Shown here: positions 1 to 7,890 of the stretch, piece after piece
How positions within the stretch are numbered: position 1 is the stretch's first letter
How the letters are laid out: each line of letters opens with the position of its first letter
NCBI GenBank assembly: GCA_020725105.1
Contig: DYFQ01000013.1
Location: 1-45,022, forward strand
Direction: 5' to 3'
DNA: 45,022 nucleotides
Source: Symbiobacterium thermophilum
Lineage (GTDB): Bacteria; Bacillota; Sulfobacillia; DYFQ01
The notes under the pieces: generated by a model
The model's input: the letters and a program-made list of their open reading frames with translations, nothing else
What the model was told of the DNA's origin: nothing
Databases searched by the model: none
Made by a program: the position numbers and the translations under genes

Positions 1-2
1 TG

Positions 3-257
3 GAAAGCCTGGAGGTGGTGCTGGAGGGGCTCCGCATCGAGTGGTACAAGCTTGAACCCGGCTCGCCCATCGCCGGCAAGACCATCGCGGAACTCCAGGT
101 GAGGCAGAAGACGGGCGTCTCGGTGATCGCCGTCATCCGGGAGCCGGAGAGCGTCCCCAACCCCCCGGCCGACCTGGTTTTTCAGCCCGGTGACACCGTG
201 GTGGTCCTGGGGAAGGCGGAGGGGATCTCCGCCTTCCACCGGCTGGTCTGCGGCTGA
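3..257 (+). CDS. KhtT-like cation/proton antiporter regulatory subunit, C-terminal part (5' truncated by the window)
   Basis: The reading frame is open to the left edge of the window, so only the C-terminal ~84 residues are present. They match an RCK_C (TrkA-C) ligand-binding domain: a 'PGSPIAGKTIAEL' turn, a hydrophobic strand around 'VSVIAVIRE', and the closing 'FQPGDTVVVLGK' segment. In KhtT/YhaT proteins this domain binds a small ligand and gates the partner antiporter. The antiporter gene starts 16 bases after this stop, which supports a regulator-transporter operon. The upstream half (probably the KhtT N-terminal domain) lies outside the window. Another TrkA-C protein is possible but less likely given the neighbour. 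Confidence 0.8.
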   Translation, partial: ESLEVVLEGLRIEWYKLEPGSPIAGKTIAELQVRQKTGVSVIAVIREPESVPNPPADLVFQPGDTVVVLGKAEGISAFHRLVCG

Positions 258-273
258 CGGGGGAGGCCGCCGC

Positions 274-1920
274 GTGGACCCGCGCTTTCTGACCGACCTG
301 GGAATCGTCCTTACCCTGGGCTTTTTTGGCGCCCTGCTGGTGCGCCGGCTGGGCCAGTCGGTCATCACCGGCTACCTGCTGGTGGGAGCCATCGCCGGGC
401 CCCACGCCCTCGGGCTCATCGGGGACACGGCCCTCATCAGCCACCTGTCCGAGCTTGGCATCATCTTTCTCATGTTCTTCCTGGGGCTGGAGTTCTCCGT
501 GGCCCGCTTCCGCCGGGCCAGAAACTCCGTGCTCTTCATCGGGACCGGCGAACTCCTGATGAACCTGGGCGCCGGCTTTTTCCTCGGGTGGCTGCTGGGC
601 CTGCCGGCCGTCGAGCGGATGTTCCTGGCGGGCATCATGGCCATGTCGTCCTCCGGCGTCGTGGCCAAGCTCCTGGTCGAGCTGCGCCGGACCGCCACCC
701 GGGACGCGGAAGTCCTCATGGGGATCATGGTCTTCGAGGACTTCGTGGCCGTATTGTACCTGGGCGTGCTGGCCGGCGCCGTGGCCCTGGGGACGGTGGC
801 GCCGGGACCGCTGGCCGAGGCCATCCTGCGGGCCGTGGCCTTCTACGGGCTCTTCCTCTGGGCCGGCCAGCACGTCATGGGGTGGCTGGCCGGACGCCTG
901 GTGGCCCTGGAGTCCGAGGAACTCTTCACCGTCGTGGCCGCCGGCGGGGTCCTCCTGGCGGCGGCAGCCGCCGCCTGGCTCGGTTTCGCCGCCGCCGCCG
1001 GGGCGTTTCTGCTGGGCATGGTGGTGGCCGACGCCGACCTGGAGTCGCGCCTCAGGTCGCGGCTGGTGCCCTTCCGCGACGTGTTCCTGGTGCTGTTCTT
1101 TTTGGCCTTCGGTACCCTGGCCGACTACACGCAGTTTGTGGGGCTGGCCCCCCTGGTGCTCCTGGCCGTGCTCTTGTCGCTGGTGACCGAGGTGGGCTGG
1201 ACCTCCTTTCTGGCCCTGGTGAGCGGGTTCGGGGGCCCGACCGCGGTGCGCATCGGGTCGGCCATGGTGGCCCGCGGCGAGTACGCCCTCATCTACGCCG
1301 CCGTGGGGCTGGCGGCGGGGGTCATCTCCAACGACCTCTACCAGTTCACGGCGACGTACGTGTTCATCATGACGGTGCTGGCGCCGGTGCTGATGACCCG
1401 CAGCCGGGCACTGCACGCCGGCCTCCGACGGGTGGTTCCGCCGTTCGTCCGGTTCGCGGCCGGCCTTGTCTCGGTGGTGATGAGACCGATCATGTTCGCT
1501 GACGGGACCCAGGCCGAGACGGCGGGACGCTGGCGGGCGCTGCTGGTCGTGGCCGGTTACGCGACGGTGGTGGCGGTCGCCTTCATCAGCGTGGAGCCCT
1601 GGCAGGTCGTGACCCTGACGGCGGTCGGGGCCGGGTTCAGCCTGTGGCTCAGGAAGCTCCTCTTCAGGCTGCTTCACCGGGTCCGACCCCGGCTGGAAGA
1701 GGCGGCGCTGGGCGGCCTTGCCGCCACGCAGGTCACCGGGTTCGTGGCCAATACCTTCAGCGCGGTGCTGCTGGCGGCGGTGGCCATGGCGGCCTTCTGG
1801 CATCTCGGCCAGGCGTTCACCCTGGGGGTGCCGGCACTCCTGGCCAGCTATCTGCTGGCGGCCAGCTGGTGGGTCTCGCGCCAGGCCCGGCTCTCACGGC
1901 CCACACCGTTGCCCAGCTGA
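274..1920 (+). CDS. CPA2-family (KefB/KhtU-type) monovalent cation:proton antiporter with extra C-terminal membrane region
   Basis: Integral membrane protein of 548 residues, expected to exchange K+ or Na+ for protons. The start is GTG at 274, nine bases after a GGGGGAGG site; frames open upstream lie inside the regulator gene. Residues ~5-385 form the Na+/H+ exchanger domain with about 12 hydrophobic segments, including the CPA2-type segments '[11 protein letters not shown]' and '[12 protein letters not shown]'. Residues ~386-548 carry no NAD-binding TrkA-N domain. They hold about four further hydrophobic segments (near '[18 protein letters not shown]', '[15 protein letters not shown]', '[15 protein letters not shown]' and '[13 protein letters not shown]'). 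KhtU proteins are usually about 400 residues, so this extension is unusual. The nucleotide-binding role is presumably in the separate upstream subunit. Confidence 0.88.
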   Translation: MDPRFLTDLGIVLTLGFFGALLVRRLGQSVITGYLLVGAIAGPHALGLIGDTALISHLSELGIIFLMFFLGLEFSVARFRRARNSVLFIGTGELLMNLGAGFFLGWLLGLPAVERMFLAGIMAMSSSGVVAKLLVELRRTATRDAEVLMGIMVFEDFVAVLYLGVLAGAVALGTVAPGPLAEAILRAVAFYGLFLWAGQHVMGWLAGRLVALESEELFTVVAAGGVLLAAAAAAWLGFAAAAGAFLLGMVVADADLESRLRSRLVPFRDVFLVLFFLAFGTLADYTQFVGLAPLVLLAVLLSLVTEVGWTSFLALVSGFGGPTAVRIGSAMVARGEYALIYAAVGLAAGVISNDLYQFTATYVFIMTVLAPVLMTRSRALHAGLRRVVPPFVRFAAGLVSVVMRPIMFADGTQAETAGRWRALLVVAGYATVVAVAFISVEPWQVVTLTAVGAGFSLWLRKLLFRLLHRVRPRLEEAALGGLAATQVTGFVANTFSAVLLAAVAMAAFWHLGQAFTLGVPALLASYLLAASWWVSRQARLSRPTPLPS

Positions 1921-1987
1921 CCGGGACAGGCTTGTGGCAGGCCGGCGCGAACCCGGCCCGCCACGCCAGAGGAGAGGTGATGCAGGC

Positions 1988-3283
1988 GTGAAGCCTATCC
2001 GGATCGCCGACGCCGGCCGGCACGTGGGCGAGGAGGTGGAACTCCGCGGCTGGCTGTACAACCGCCGGTCCAAGGGGCGGATCCAGTTCCTCATCCTCCG
2101 GGACGGCACCGGCCTGATGCAGGCGGTGGTGGCCGGCGACGAGGTGCCCGAAAGCGTGTTCGCCATCGCCGACCGGCTGACCCAGGAGTCGTCGGTCATC
2201 GTGCGGGGCAGCGTCCGCGCCGACCGACGGGCGCCCGGCGGCCACGAACTGGCCGTCACCGACCTCGAACCCGTGCAGGTGGTCGAGGAAGAGTACCCCA
2301 TCGCCCTCAAGGAACACGGGGTAGACTTCCTGATGGACCACCGCCACCTGTGGATCCGCACCCCGCGCCAGGCGGCCGTGCTGCGGGTCCGGGCGGAGGT
2401 TATCCGGGCCATCCGGGAGTGGCTGGACGACAACGGCTTTGCGCTGGTGGACACGCCCATCCTGACCCCCGCCGCGGCCGAGGGAACGACCACCCTCTTC
2501 ACCGTCGACTACTTCGGCGAGCCGGCGTACCTGGCCCAGTCGGGCCAGCTCTACAACGAGGCCGCCATCATGGCCCTGGGGCGGGTCTACTGCTTCGGCC
2601 CCACCTTCCGGGCGGAGAAGTCCAAGACCCGGCGGCACCTCACAGAGTTCTGGATGGTCGAGCCCGAGATGGCCTACTGCGACCAGGAGGAGAACCAGCG
2701 CGTCCAGGAGGAACTGGTGGCGGCCGTGGTCCGGCGGGTCCTCGAGCGGCGGCGGCCCGACCTGGAATTCCTGGGCCGTGACGTGAGTAAGCTTGAGGGG
2801 ATCCGGCCACCCTTCCCGCGCCTCCCCTACGACGAGGCCCTGGCGTGGCTGGAGGAGCAGGGGCTGGCCCTTCCGTGGGGCGAGGACTTCGGGGCGCCCC
2901 ACGAGACGGCGCTGTCAACCCGTTTCGAGCAGCCGGTGTTCGTCACCCGATACCCGGCCCGCTGCAAGGCCTTCTACATGCAGCCGGACCCCGACCGGCC
3001 GGAGGTGGTGCTCTGCGCCGACCTGCTGGCCCCCGAAGGTTACGGCGAGATCATCGGGGGCAGCCAGCGGATCGACGACGCGAGCCTGCTCGAGCAGCGC
3101 ATCCGGGAGCACGGCCTGCCACCGGAGGTGTTCCGGTGGTACGTTGACCTCCGCCGGTACGGCTCGGTGCCCCATTCCGGCTTCGGGCTGGGCGTCGAAC
3201 GGACGGTGGCCTGGATCTGCGGCCTGGAACACATCCGGGAAGCCATCCCCTTCCCCCGGTTGCTGCACCGGATGTACCCGTAG
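1988..3283 (+). CDS. asnS: Asparaginyl-tRNA synthetase
   Basis: Class IIb aminoacyl-tRNA synthetase of 431 residues that charges tRNA-Asn with asparagine in the cytoplasm. The N-terminal ~110 residues form the OB-fold anticodon-binding domain ('[19 protein letters not shown]'). The catalytic core follows, with class II motif 2 in '[20 protein letters not shown]' and motif 3 in '[16 protein letters not shown]'. The '[19 protein letters not shown]' form distinguishes AsnRS from AspRS. The GTG start at 1988 follows an AGGAGAGGTGATG region at the right distance and gives the normal family length. It lies 67 bases after the antiporter and is probably independent of it in function. Confidence 0.95.
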   Translation: MKPIRIADAGRHVGEEVELRGWLYNRRSKGRIQFLILRDGTGLMQAVVAGDEVPESVFAIADRLTQESSVIVRGSVRADRRAPGGHELAVTDLEPVQVVEEEYPIALKEHGVDFLMDHRHLWIRTPRQAAVLRVRAEVIRAIREWLDDNGFALVDTPILTPAAAEGTTTLFTVDYFGEPAYLAQSGQLYNEAAIMALGRVYCFGPTFRAEKSKTRRHLTEFWMVEPEMAYCDQEENQRVQEELVAAVVRRVLERRRPDLEFLGRDVSKLEGIRPPFPRLPYDEALAWLEEQGLALPWGEDFGAPHETALSTRFEQPVFVTRYPARCKAFYMQPDPDRPEVVLCADLLAPEGYGEIIGGSQRIDDASLLEQRIREHGLPPEVFRWYVDLRRYGSVPHSGFGLGVERTVAWICGLEHIREAIPFPRLLHRMYP

Positions 3284-3415
3284 GCACGTCCGGAATCCGT
3301 AACGGGACTCCAACGTCAATATCAGGCAGGCCGGCAGGACCGGGTGACGCACCTTGTCGAAAGGCAGACAAGTGTGACCAAGCAGGCGCCGGAAGGAGGA
3401 CATGACGGGCCGCCG

Positions 3416-4264
3416 ATGGACCTTGAGGCCATTGGCGCCATGCTCCGGGAGGCCCGGCAGAAGCAGGGCCGGGCCCTGGCGGACCTGGTGGCCGAGACCA
3501 AGATCCGGGAACGGTACCTGCGCGCCCTCGAAGAGGGCGACGCTTCCGTCTTCCCCGGCGTCGTCTACCTGAAGGGATTCCTGCGGGCCTACGCCACGGC
3601 CCTGGGGCTTGACGGGGCCGCGCTTGCCGCGCAGCTCCGGCTGGAGGCGGGCCCCGTCACCGCCGAAGCGCCCCAGGCGGACCGCGTTCCCGCGGGACCG
3701 GACCTGAAGCGGCTGCCCCAGGCCCGCCGGCCCCGCGGCCGGGCCGTGTCCTACCTGGTGGCCCTGCTCGTCCTGGCGGCGGCCGCGGTGGTGTGGGCCT
3801 GGTCCGCCGGGTTGATCCCGCCGGCGGTGGACCTGGCGGCCGAGGGGCCCGACGCCGGGGTCGAAGCCCCGCCGGCCGAGGCCCCCGGGGCCGAACAGGC
3901 GCCGGCCACGGAGCCTCCAGCCCAGCCGCGACCGCCGGCGCCCGCGCCCCCCGCCGAGGTCACCGTCACCCGCCAGGACGGCCCGGAGGGGCTCGTCACC
4001 TTCCTGGTGGGGGACAGCCGGCTGGAGGTGGAGATCCTGGCCCGGTGGGACCGGTGCTGGGTGGAGGTCTCCATCGGCGGCCAGGTGGTCTTCTCCGGCA
4101 TCCTCGAGCGGGGCCAGCGCCGCGTCGTCGAGGCCGAGCGCGAGATCAGGCTGGTGGTCGGCAACACCCCGGCCCTGGAGTTCACGGCCAACGGCGTTGA
4201 ACTGGGCATCATCTCCCCCGTAGGCCCCACCCGGATCGTGTTCACCGCCACGCGGACCCCCTGA
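3416..4264 (+). CDS. RodZ-like helix-turn-helix membrane protein with DUF4115 C-terminal domain
   Basis: Predicted bitopic membrane protein of 282 residues. An N-terminal Cro/C1-type HTH (~residues 3-65: 'IGAMLREARQKQG' ... 'KIRERYLRALEEGD' ... 'YLKGFLRAYA') is followed by a transmembrane helix (~residues 110-133, 'VSYLVALLVLAAAAVVWAWS'), a Pro/Ala/Glu-rich linker, and a beta-rich DUF4115 domain ('CWVEVSIGGQVVFSGILERGQ'). This is the layout of RodZ/YmfM, which links MreB to the elongasome in rod-shaped cells. The start is uncertain: ATG 3416 fits the domain edge but lies 16 bases after GGAAGGAGG (3391-3399); GTG 3374 would add 14 residues. The carboxypeptidase gene follows 123 bases later, consistent with a cell-wall role. 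Confidence 0.8.
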   Translation: MDLEAIGAMLREARQKQGRALADLVAETKIRERYLRALEEGDASVFPGVVYLKGFLRAYATALGLDGAALAAQLRLEAGPVTAEAPQADRVPAGPDLKRLPQARRPRGRAVSYLVALLVLAAAAVVWAWSAGLIPPAVDLAAEGPDAGVEAPPAEAPGAEQAPATEPPAQPRPPAPAPPAEVTVTRQDGPEGLVTFLVGDSRLEVEILARWDRCWVEVSIGGQVVFSGILERGQRRVVEAEREIRLVVGNTPALEFTANGVELGIISPVGPTRIVFTATRTP

Positions 4265-4387
4265 CCGTGCAAAAGGTCGGGTGAGACCAAGGTTCCCGCC
4301 GCCTGACGCCGGGTAGCCACAAGCGGCAGACCACGCGGGCCGGGTGGAACGGCTCACCGGCATACTCCCCGCGCGCCCGCGATACCC

Positions 4388-5752
4388 ATGGCCGTGAGGA
4401 CCAGAGGCGGGAGCGGCATGCGCGGAAGAACCGGGGAGCGGGCGGGGCGGGCGGTTACGGCCCGGGCGCTTGGTGTTGCCGTCTTGCTGGCGGCCGCGGC
4501 GGGCCTGGCCGGCGGGGCCGGGGCGGCGCCCGCGGCAGCCCCCGCCTCGCTGGCCGACCTTCCCGTGGCGCTGCTGCAGGCGGGGCCCGGCGACGGGGCC
4601 GGGCCGTTCCGGGTGGAGGGACCCGGAGCGCTGCCCCACCACCTGGTACCCCCCGGCGTCCTGCGGCCGACGCCGCTACTCTTTCCGTCTTCGCCCCTTC
4701 CCGGCCTGCCCGACCCGCCAGCCATCCGGGCCCGCGCCGCGATCCTGGTGGAGTGGCGCACGGGAACGGTCCTCTACGCCAGGCGGGCGGACGTCCGGGT
4801 CCACCCGGCCAGCACCACCAAGATCCTCACCGCCATCCTGGCCCTGGAGCGCGGCAGCCTGGACGACGTGGTCACCGTCAGCGCCCGGTCGGCCCGGACT
4901 CCGGGTTCCAGCATGGGCCTCACGGTAGGGATGCGGGTCCCCCTCGAGGACCTGGTGTACGGGTTGCTGGTCACCTCCGGCAACGACGCGGCGGTGGCCA
5001 TTGCCGAGCACCTGGCCGGCTCGGTGGAGGAGTTCAGCCGGCTGATGAACCGGCGCGCCTGGGAACTGGGGGCGCTGGCCAGCACCTTCAGGAACCCTCA
5101 CGGGCTGACGGCCCGGGGCCACAAGACCACCGCCAGGGACCTGGCCACCCTGGCCGGCCACGCCCTGGAGTTGCCCAGGTTCAGAGAGATGGCGTGCACC
5201 GGCGCCACCGACGTGTGCAGCGCCGACGGGACCTGGGAGCGGGTGCTCTTCAACACCAACCGGCTGCTGGGGACCGGCCAGGTGGAAGGGATCAAGACCG
5301 GCACCACGGGCGCCGCCGGCGATTGCCTGGTGGCCTCGGCGATGCGGGACGGGCTCAGGCTGGTCTCGGTGGTGCTGGACGCCGGCGACCGGTGGGCCGA
5401 TACCCTCGCCCTGCTCGAGTGGGGCTACCGGGCCGTGAGCTTCGTCCCTCTGCTGCAGGCAGGGGAGTACGTGGGCTCGGTCGCCGCGGTGGGAGGCGTC
5501 ACCCCCCGGGTGGCAGGGCTGGCGGACGGGCCCCTGGTGGCCCCGGTCCCGTGGGCGCAGGACGCCCCCGTCAGGGTGGAGCTCAGCCTGGAGGACCCGG
5601 TGCGCGCGCCGGTCCGGCAGGGCCAGCCCCTGGGCCTGGTCAGGGCGGTGGCCGGCGACACCGTGCTCGCGACCGCGTGGGTCGTGGCGGCGACGGACGT
5701 CGACCGGGAGCGGTGGTGGCGGCGGATCCTGGGCCGGGCGGCGATCAGGTGA
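4388..5752 (+). CDS. D-alanyl-D-alanine carboxypeptidase (DacF/PBP5 family)
   Basis: Secreted or membrane-associated penicillin-binding protein (454 residues from ATG 4388) that removes the terminal D-Ala of peptidoglycan pentapeptides. An N-terminal signal peptide (basic residues, then a hydrophobic Ala/Leu-rich stretch to about residue 47) is followed by a ~60-residue Pro/Gly-rich spacer and the S11 catalytic domain. The three catalytic motifs are visible: SxxK in 'ASTTKI' (Ser142, Lys145), SxN in 'SGN' (197-199), and KTG in 'IKTGTTGAAGD' (303-305). The C-terminal ~100 residues match the PBP5 beta domain. ATG 4418 is an alternative start that still leaves a signal peptide. The family includes sporulation-specific members (DacF), but nothing in the sequence shows sporulation control. 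Confidence 0.9.
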   Translation: MAVRTRGGSGMRGRTGERAGRAVTARALGVAVLLAAAAGLAGGAGAAPAAAPASLADLPVALLQAGPGDGAGPFRVEGPGALPHHLVPPGVLRPTPLLFPSSPLPGLPDPPAIRARAAILVEWRTGTVLYARRADVRVHPASTTKILTAILALERGSLDDVVTVSARSARTPGSSMGLTVGMRVPLEDLVYGLLVTSGNDAAVAIAEHLAGSVEEFSRLMNRRAWELGALASTFRNPHGLTARGHKTTARDLATLAGHALELPRFREMACTGATDVCSADGTWERVLFNTNRLLGTGQVEGIKTGTTGAAGDCLVASAMRDGLRLVSVVLDAGDRWADTLALLEWGYRAVSFVPLLQAGEYVGSVAAVGGVTPRVAGLADGPLVAPVPWAQDAPVRVELSLEDPVRAPVRQGQPLGLVRAVAGDTVLATAWVVAATDVDRERWWRRILGRAAIR

Positions 5753-5789
5753 ACCGCGGCCCTGGCCGGCGGCGGCGCCGATGATCCCC

Positions 5790-6539
5790 TCAGCGGGAGG
5801 TCGCGCCCGCCAGCAGTTGGGAGACGGTGACGGGCTTCAGTTCGCGCTGGGCGAGGCCTTCCAGGATCGCGGGGAGCGCCTGCAGGGTCTGGCGGCAGCC
5901 GTCGTTGGCGCAGAAGAGAACGATGTCGCCCGAGTGCACCAGGCGCAGCACCCGCCGGGTGACGTAGTGGGCGCCCGGGTTCATCCAGTCGTGGGAGTCG
6001 GTGCCCCAGCGGACCACGGTGTAGCCCAGGTCCCTGGCCACCTGCAGAACGGTCTCGTTGTAGTCGCCGTTGGGCGGCCGGAGCAGCCTGGGCGGGGCCC
6101 CCAGGAGACGGGTGAGCACCTCGTGGGCCCGGCGCAGCGAGGCCCTGACCTCGTCGGGGCTGTAGCGGGTCAGGCTGACGTGCTCGTAGCCCTGGCTGCC
6201 GATCTCCTGGCCGGCGTCCGCCAGCCGGCGCAGGAGTTCCGGGTGGCCACCCGCCCAGGGACCCGAGACGAACCAGGTGGCCTTCACGCCCCGCGCCTCC
6301 AGGAGGTCGAGGATGCCCCTGGCGACGTCCTCGCCCCAGTTCAGGTCGAAGGTGAGGGCCACCGCCTGCCGGGCGCCGGGCACTTCGGACAGGGGTTCCA
6401 TGGCTCCGACGGGAACGGCCAGGGATCCCACCTCCCGGCCGATCCACAGGCCGCCCGAGATCAGCAGGGTGAGGCCGGCGAGGAAAGCTGCCCCGATCAG
6501 CCAGCGCCTGGCCGCGCGGGAAACGGTGATCACCAGCAT
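5790..6539 (-). CDS. PdaB-like polysaccharide deacetylase family protein
   Basis: Membrane-anchored NodB-fold protein of 249 residues. The start is ATG at 6539, preceded by GGAGG at the normal spacing. One N-terminal transmembrane helix (~residues 13-34) precedes the NodB domain. Motif 1 reads 'TFDLNWG' (63-69) instead of the canonical TFDDG: the first Asp is kept and the metal-binding second Asp is lost. Motif 2 reads 'GSQGYEH', so the first His of HxxxH is also missing. 'LLRPPNGDYN' and 'VRWGTDSHDW' match PdaB-type sequences, where these losses are common. Members are sporulation-linked in Bacillus. Deacetylase activity is therefore uncertain. It lies 73 bases downstream of mrfB on the same strand and converges with the carboxypeptidase gene. 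Confidence 0.82.
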   Translation of the reverse strand: MLVITVSRAARRWLIGAAFLAGLTLLISGGLWIGREVGSLAVPVGAMEPLSEVPGARQAVALTFDLNWGEDVARGILDLLEARGVKATWFVSGPWAGGHPELLRRLADAGQEIGSQGYEHVSLTRYSPDEVRASLRRAHEVLTRLLGAPPRLLRPPNGDYNETVLQVARDLGYTVVRWGTDSHDWMNPGAHYVTRRVLRLVHSGDIVLFCANDGCRQTLQALPAILEGLAQRELKPVTVSQLLAGATSR

Positions 6540-6612
6540 GGAAGACCTCCCGGCGCCGGGGCCCCGTGGCACGGGACGCCCCCGTTGGAGGGGTATTCCG
6601 GGCTGCCGGGAG

Positions 6613-7890
6613 CTATGCGGTGTCGGGGCCGGTGAGCCGGCACCCCGCCCTGAGGGCCCGGCGGGCCAGTTTCCGCTGGAGGCGACGGAGGCGGTGGTCG
6701 AGGGCCGCCACGCTTACCTCCCGGCCTGGCGCGACGCCTGCGGCCTCCCGCCGCCGCGCGAGAGCCAGGGCGCGGGCCACCACGTCTCTGGCCCGCTCCG
6801 GTTGCTTCTGGCGGTGCTCCAGGTCCTTGGCCAGTTCCACGTGGGGCTCGAGGGAGCCGGGGTCGGGGTCGGCGACCAGTCGCCACCACAGCTCGCGCGC
6901 GCGGTCCAGGTGCCCGGTCCGCCTGGCGGCGCGGGCGGCCGCCCGGGCGCAAACCTCCCACTCGCGCCGGGTGCCGGCCGCCGCCACGGCCCGCTCGAAG
7001 CAGTGAAGGGCTTCGGCCCGGCGGCCCCGGCTCCAGTGCAGCCGGCCGAGCCCGAGCCACTCGGTGGCGTGTTCCAGCGCCAGGTGGGGCGCGGCCAGGC
7101 AGCGTTCCAGCCGGTAAGCCAGGGCCGCCAGGGCGGTCACGTCCCGCCGGTTGTGCTCCAGCACGGGCCGGAGGGCGCCCGGGTCCCGGTGCCGGAGAAA
7201 GTCGAGGTAGAGAAGGGGGATCACCGCTGCGGGAACGTCGTCTTCGCGGACCTGGCCCAGCACCTGGGCCTCCAGCGCACCCAGGCTGCAACTGCCCAGG
7301 CGGAACCCCCACAGCCGGCGGGCCGGGTGCAGCAGGTCCAGGTGGGCCCCCGGCCGGGGGAGTGTCAGCCGGGACAGCACGAACCTGGCTTCCAAAAGCG
7401 GCCAGTCGAAGGTCCGGCCGTTGAAGGTGACCAGGGTCCCGGCGGTCCGAAGCTCTTCCCGGACGGCCCAGAGGAAGCCCGCCTCCACGGCGGGGTCCAC
7501 CAGCACGAACTGGCGCAGGCTGGCCCCCGCCGGCCCGGCCCGGCCCACGCCGGCCACGAAGGCGCGGGTGCCGGTGCCCCCAGCCAGGCCCGTGGTCTCG
7601 ACGTCGAGGTAGACCAGGTCTCCCGCTTCACCGTCATCCGCGGAGGTGGAGAGGTCCAGCGCTGCCAGGAGCGCAGGAACGGCGCCGGGCAGGCCGCCGG
7701 GTGGCACTTCCCCCGACGCCAGCACCACGGTGGGGCCGTGGGGCGTCTCGTACACGGCGCCGCCAAGGGTCTCGGCCGCCTCCCGGCACAGCGCCTCCAG
7801 GGCGGGGGCGGGCCGCGGCACCGGCGCGCCGGTGAGACCGGCGGCCCCCCGGTTTCCGGCGAGCCGCTCCAACCGCTGGCGCAGGCTCAA
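6613..7890 (-). CDS. mrfB: MrfB (YprB) ribonuclease-H-like exonuclease with TPR-like C-terminus
   Basis: Predicted DEDDh 3'-5' exonuclease of 425 residues and partner of the MrfA helicase. In Bacillus subtilis this pair acts in excision repair of mitomycin C damage independently of UvrABC. The start is TTG at 7890, overlapping the mrfA stop as TTGA, with GGAGGG about ten bases upstream. Catalytic residues fit the family: Asp96 and Glu98 in 'YLDVETTGL', Asp162 in 'FNGRTFDWPLL', His246 and Asp250 in 'HNRRDVTAL'. Residues ~265-425 form Arg/Ala-rich helical repeats resembling TPR units. The overlap with mrfA implies coupled translation. Confidence 0.88.
   Translation of the reverse strand: MSLRQRLERLAGNRGAAGLTGAPVPRPAPALEALCREAAETLGGAVYETPHGPTVVLASGEVPPGGLPGAVPALLAALDLSTSADDGEAGDLVYLDVETTGLAGGTGTRAFVAGVGRAGPAGASLRQFVLVDPAVEAGFLWAVREELRTAGTLVTFNGRTFDWPLLEARFVLSRLTLPRPGAHLDLLHPARRLWGFRLGSCSLGALEAQVLGQVREDDVPAAVIPLLYLDFLRHRDPGALRPVLEHNRRDVTALAALAYRLERCLAAPHLALEHATEWLGLGRLHWSRGRRAEALHCFERAVAAAGTRREWEVCARAAARAARRTGHLDRARELWWRLVADPDPGSLEPHVELAKDLEHRQKQPERARDVVARALALARRREAAGVAPGREVSVAALDHRLRRLQRKLARRALRAGCRLTGPDTA

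Noticed and set aside
133-1803. Long open frame on the minus strand opposite the antiporter
   Set aside because: Its product is Arg/Gly/His/Gln-rich with no motif. Such antisense frames are common artefacts of very GC-rich coding DNA, and the plus-strand gene is certain.
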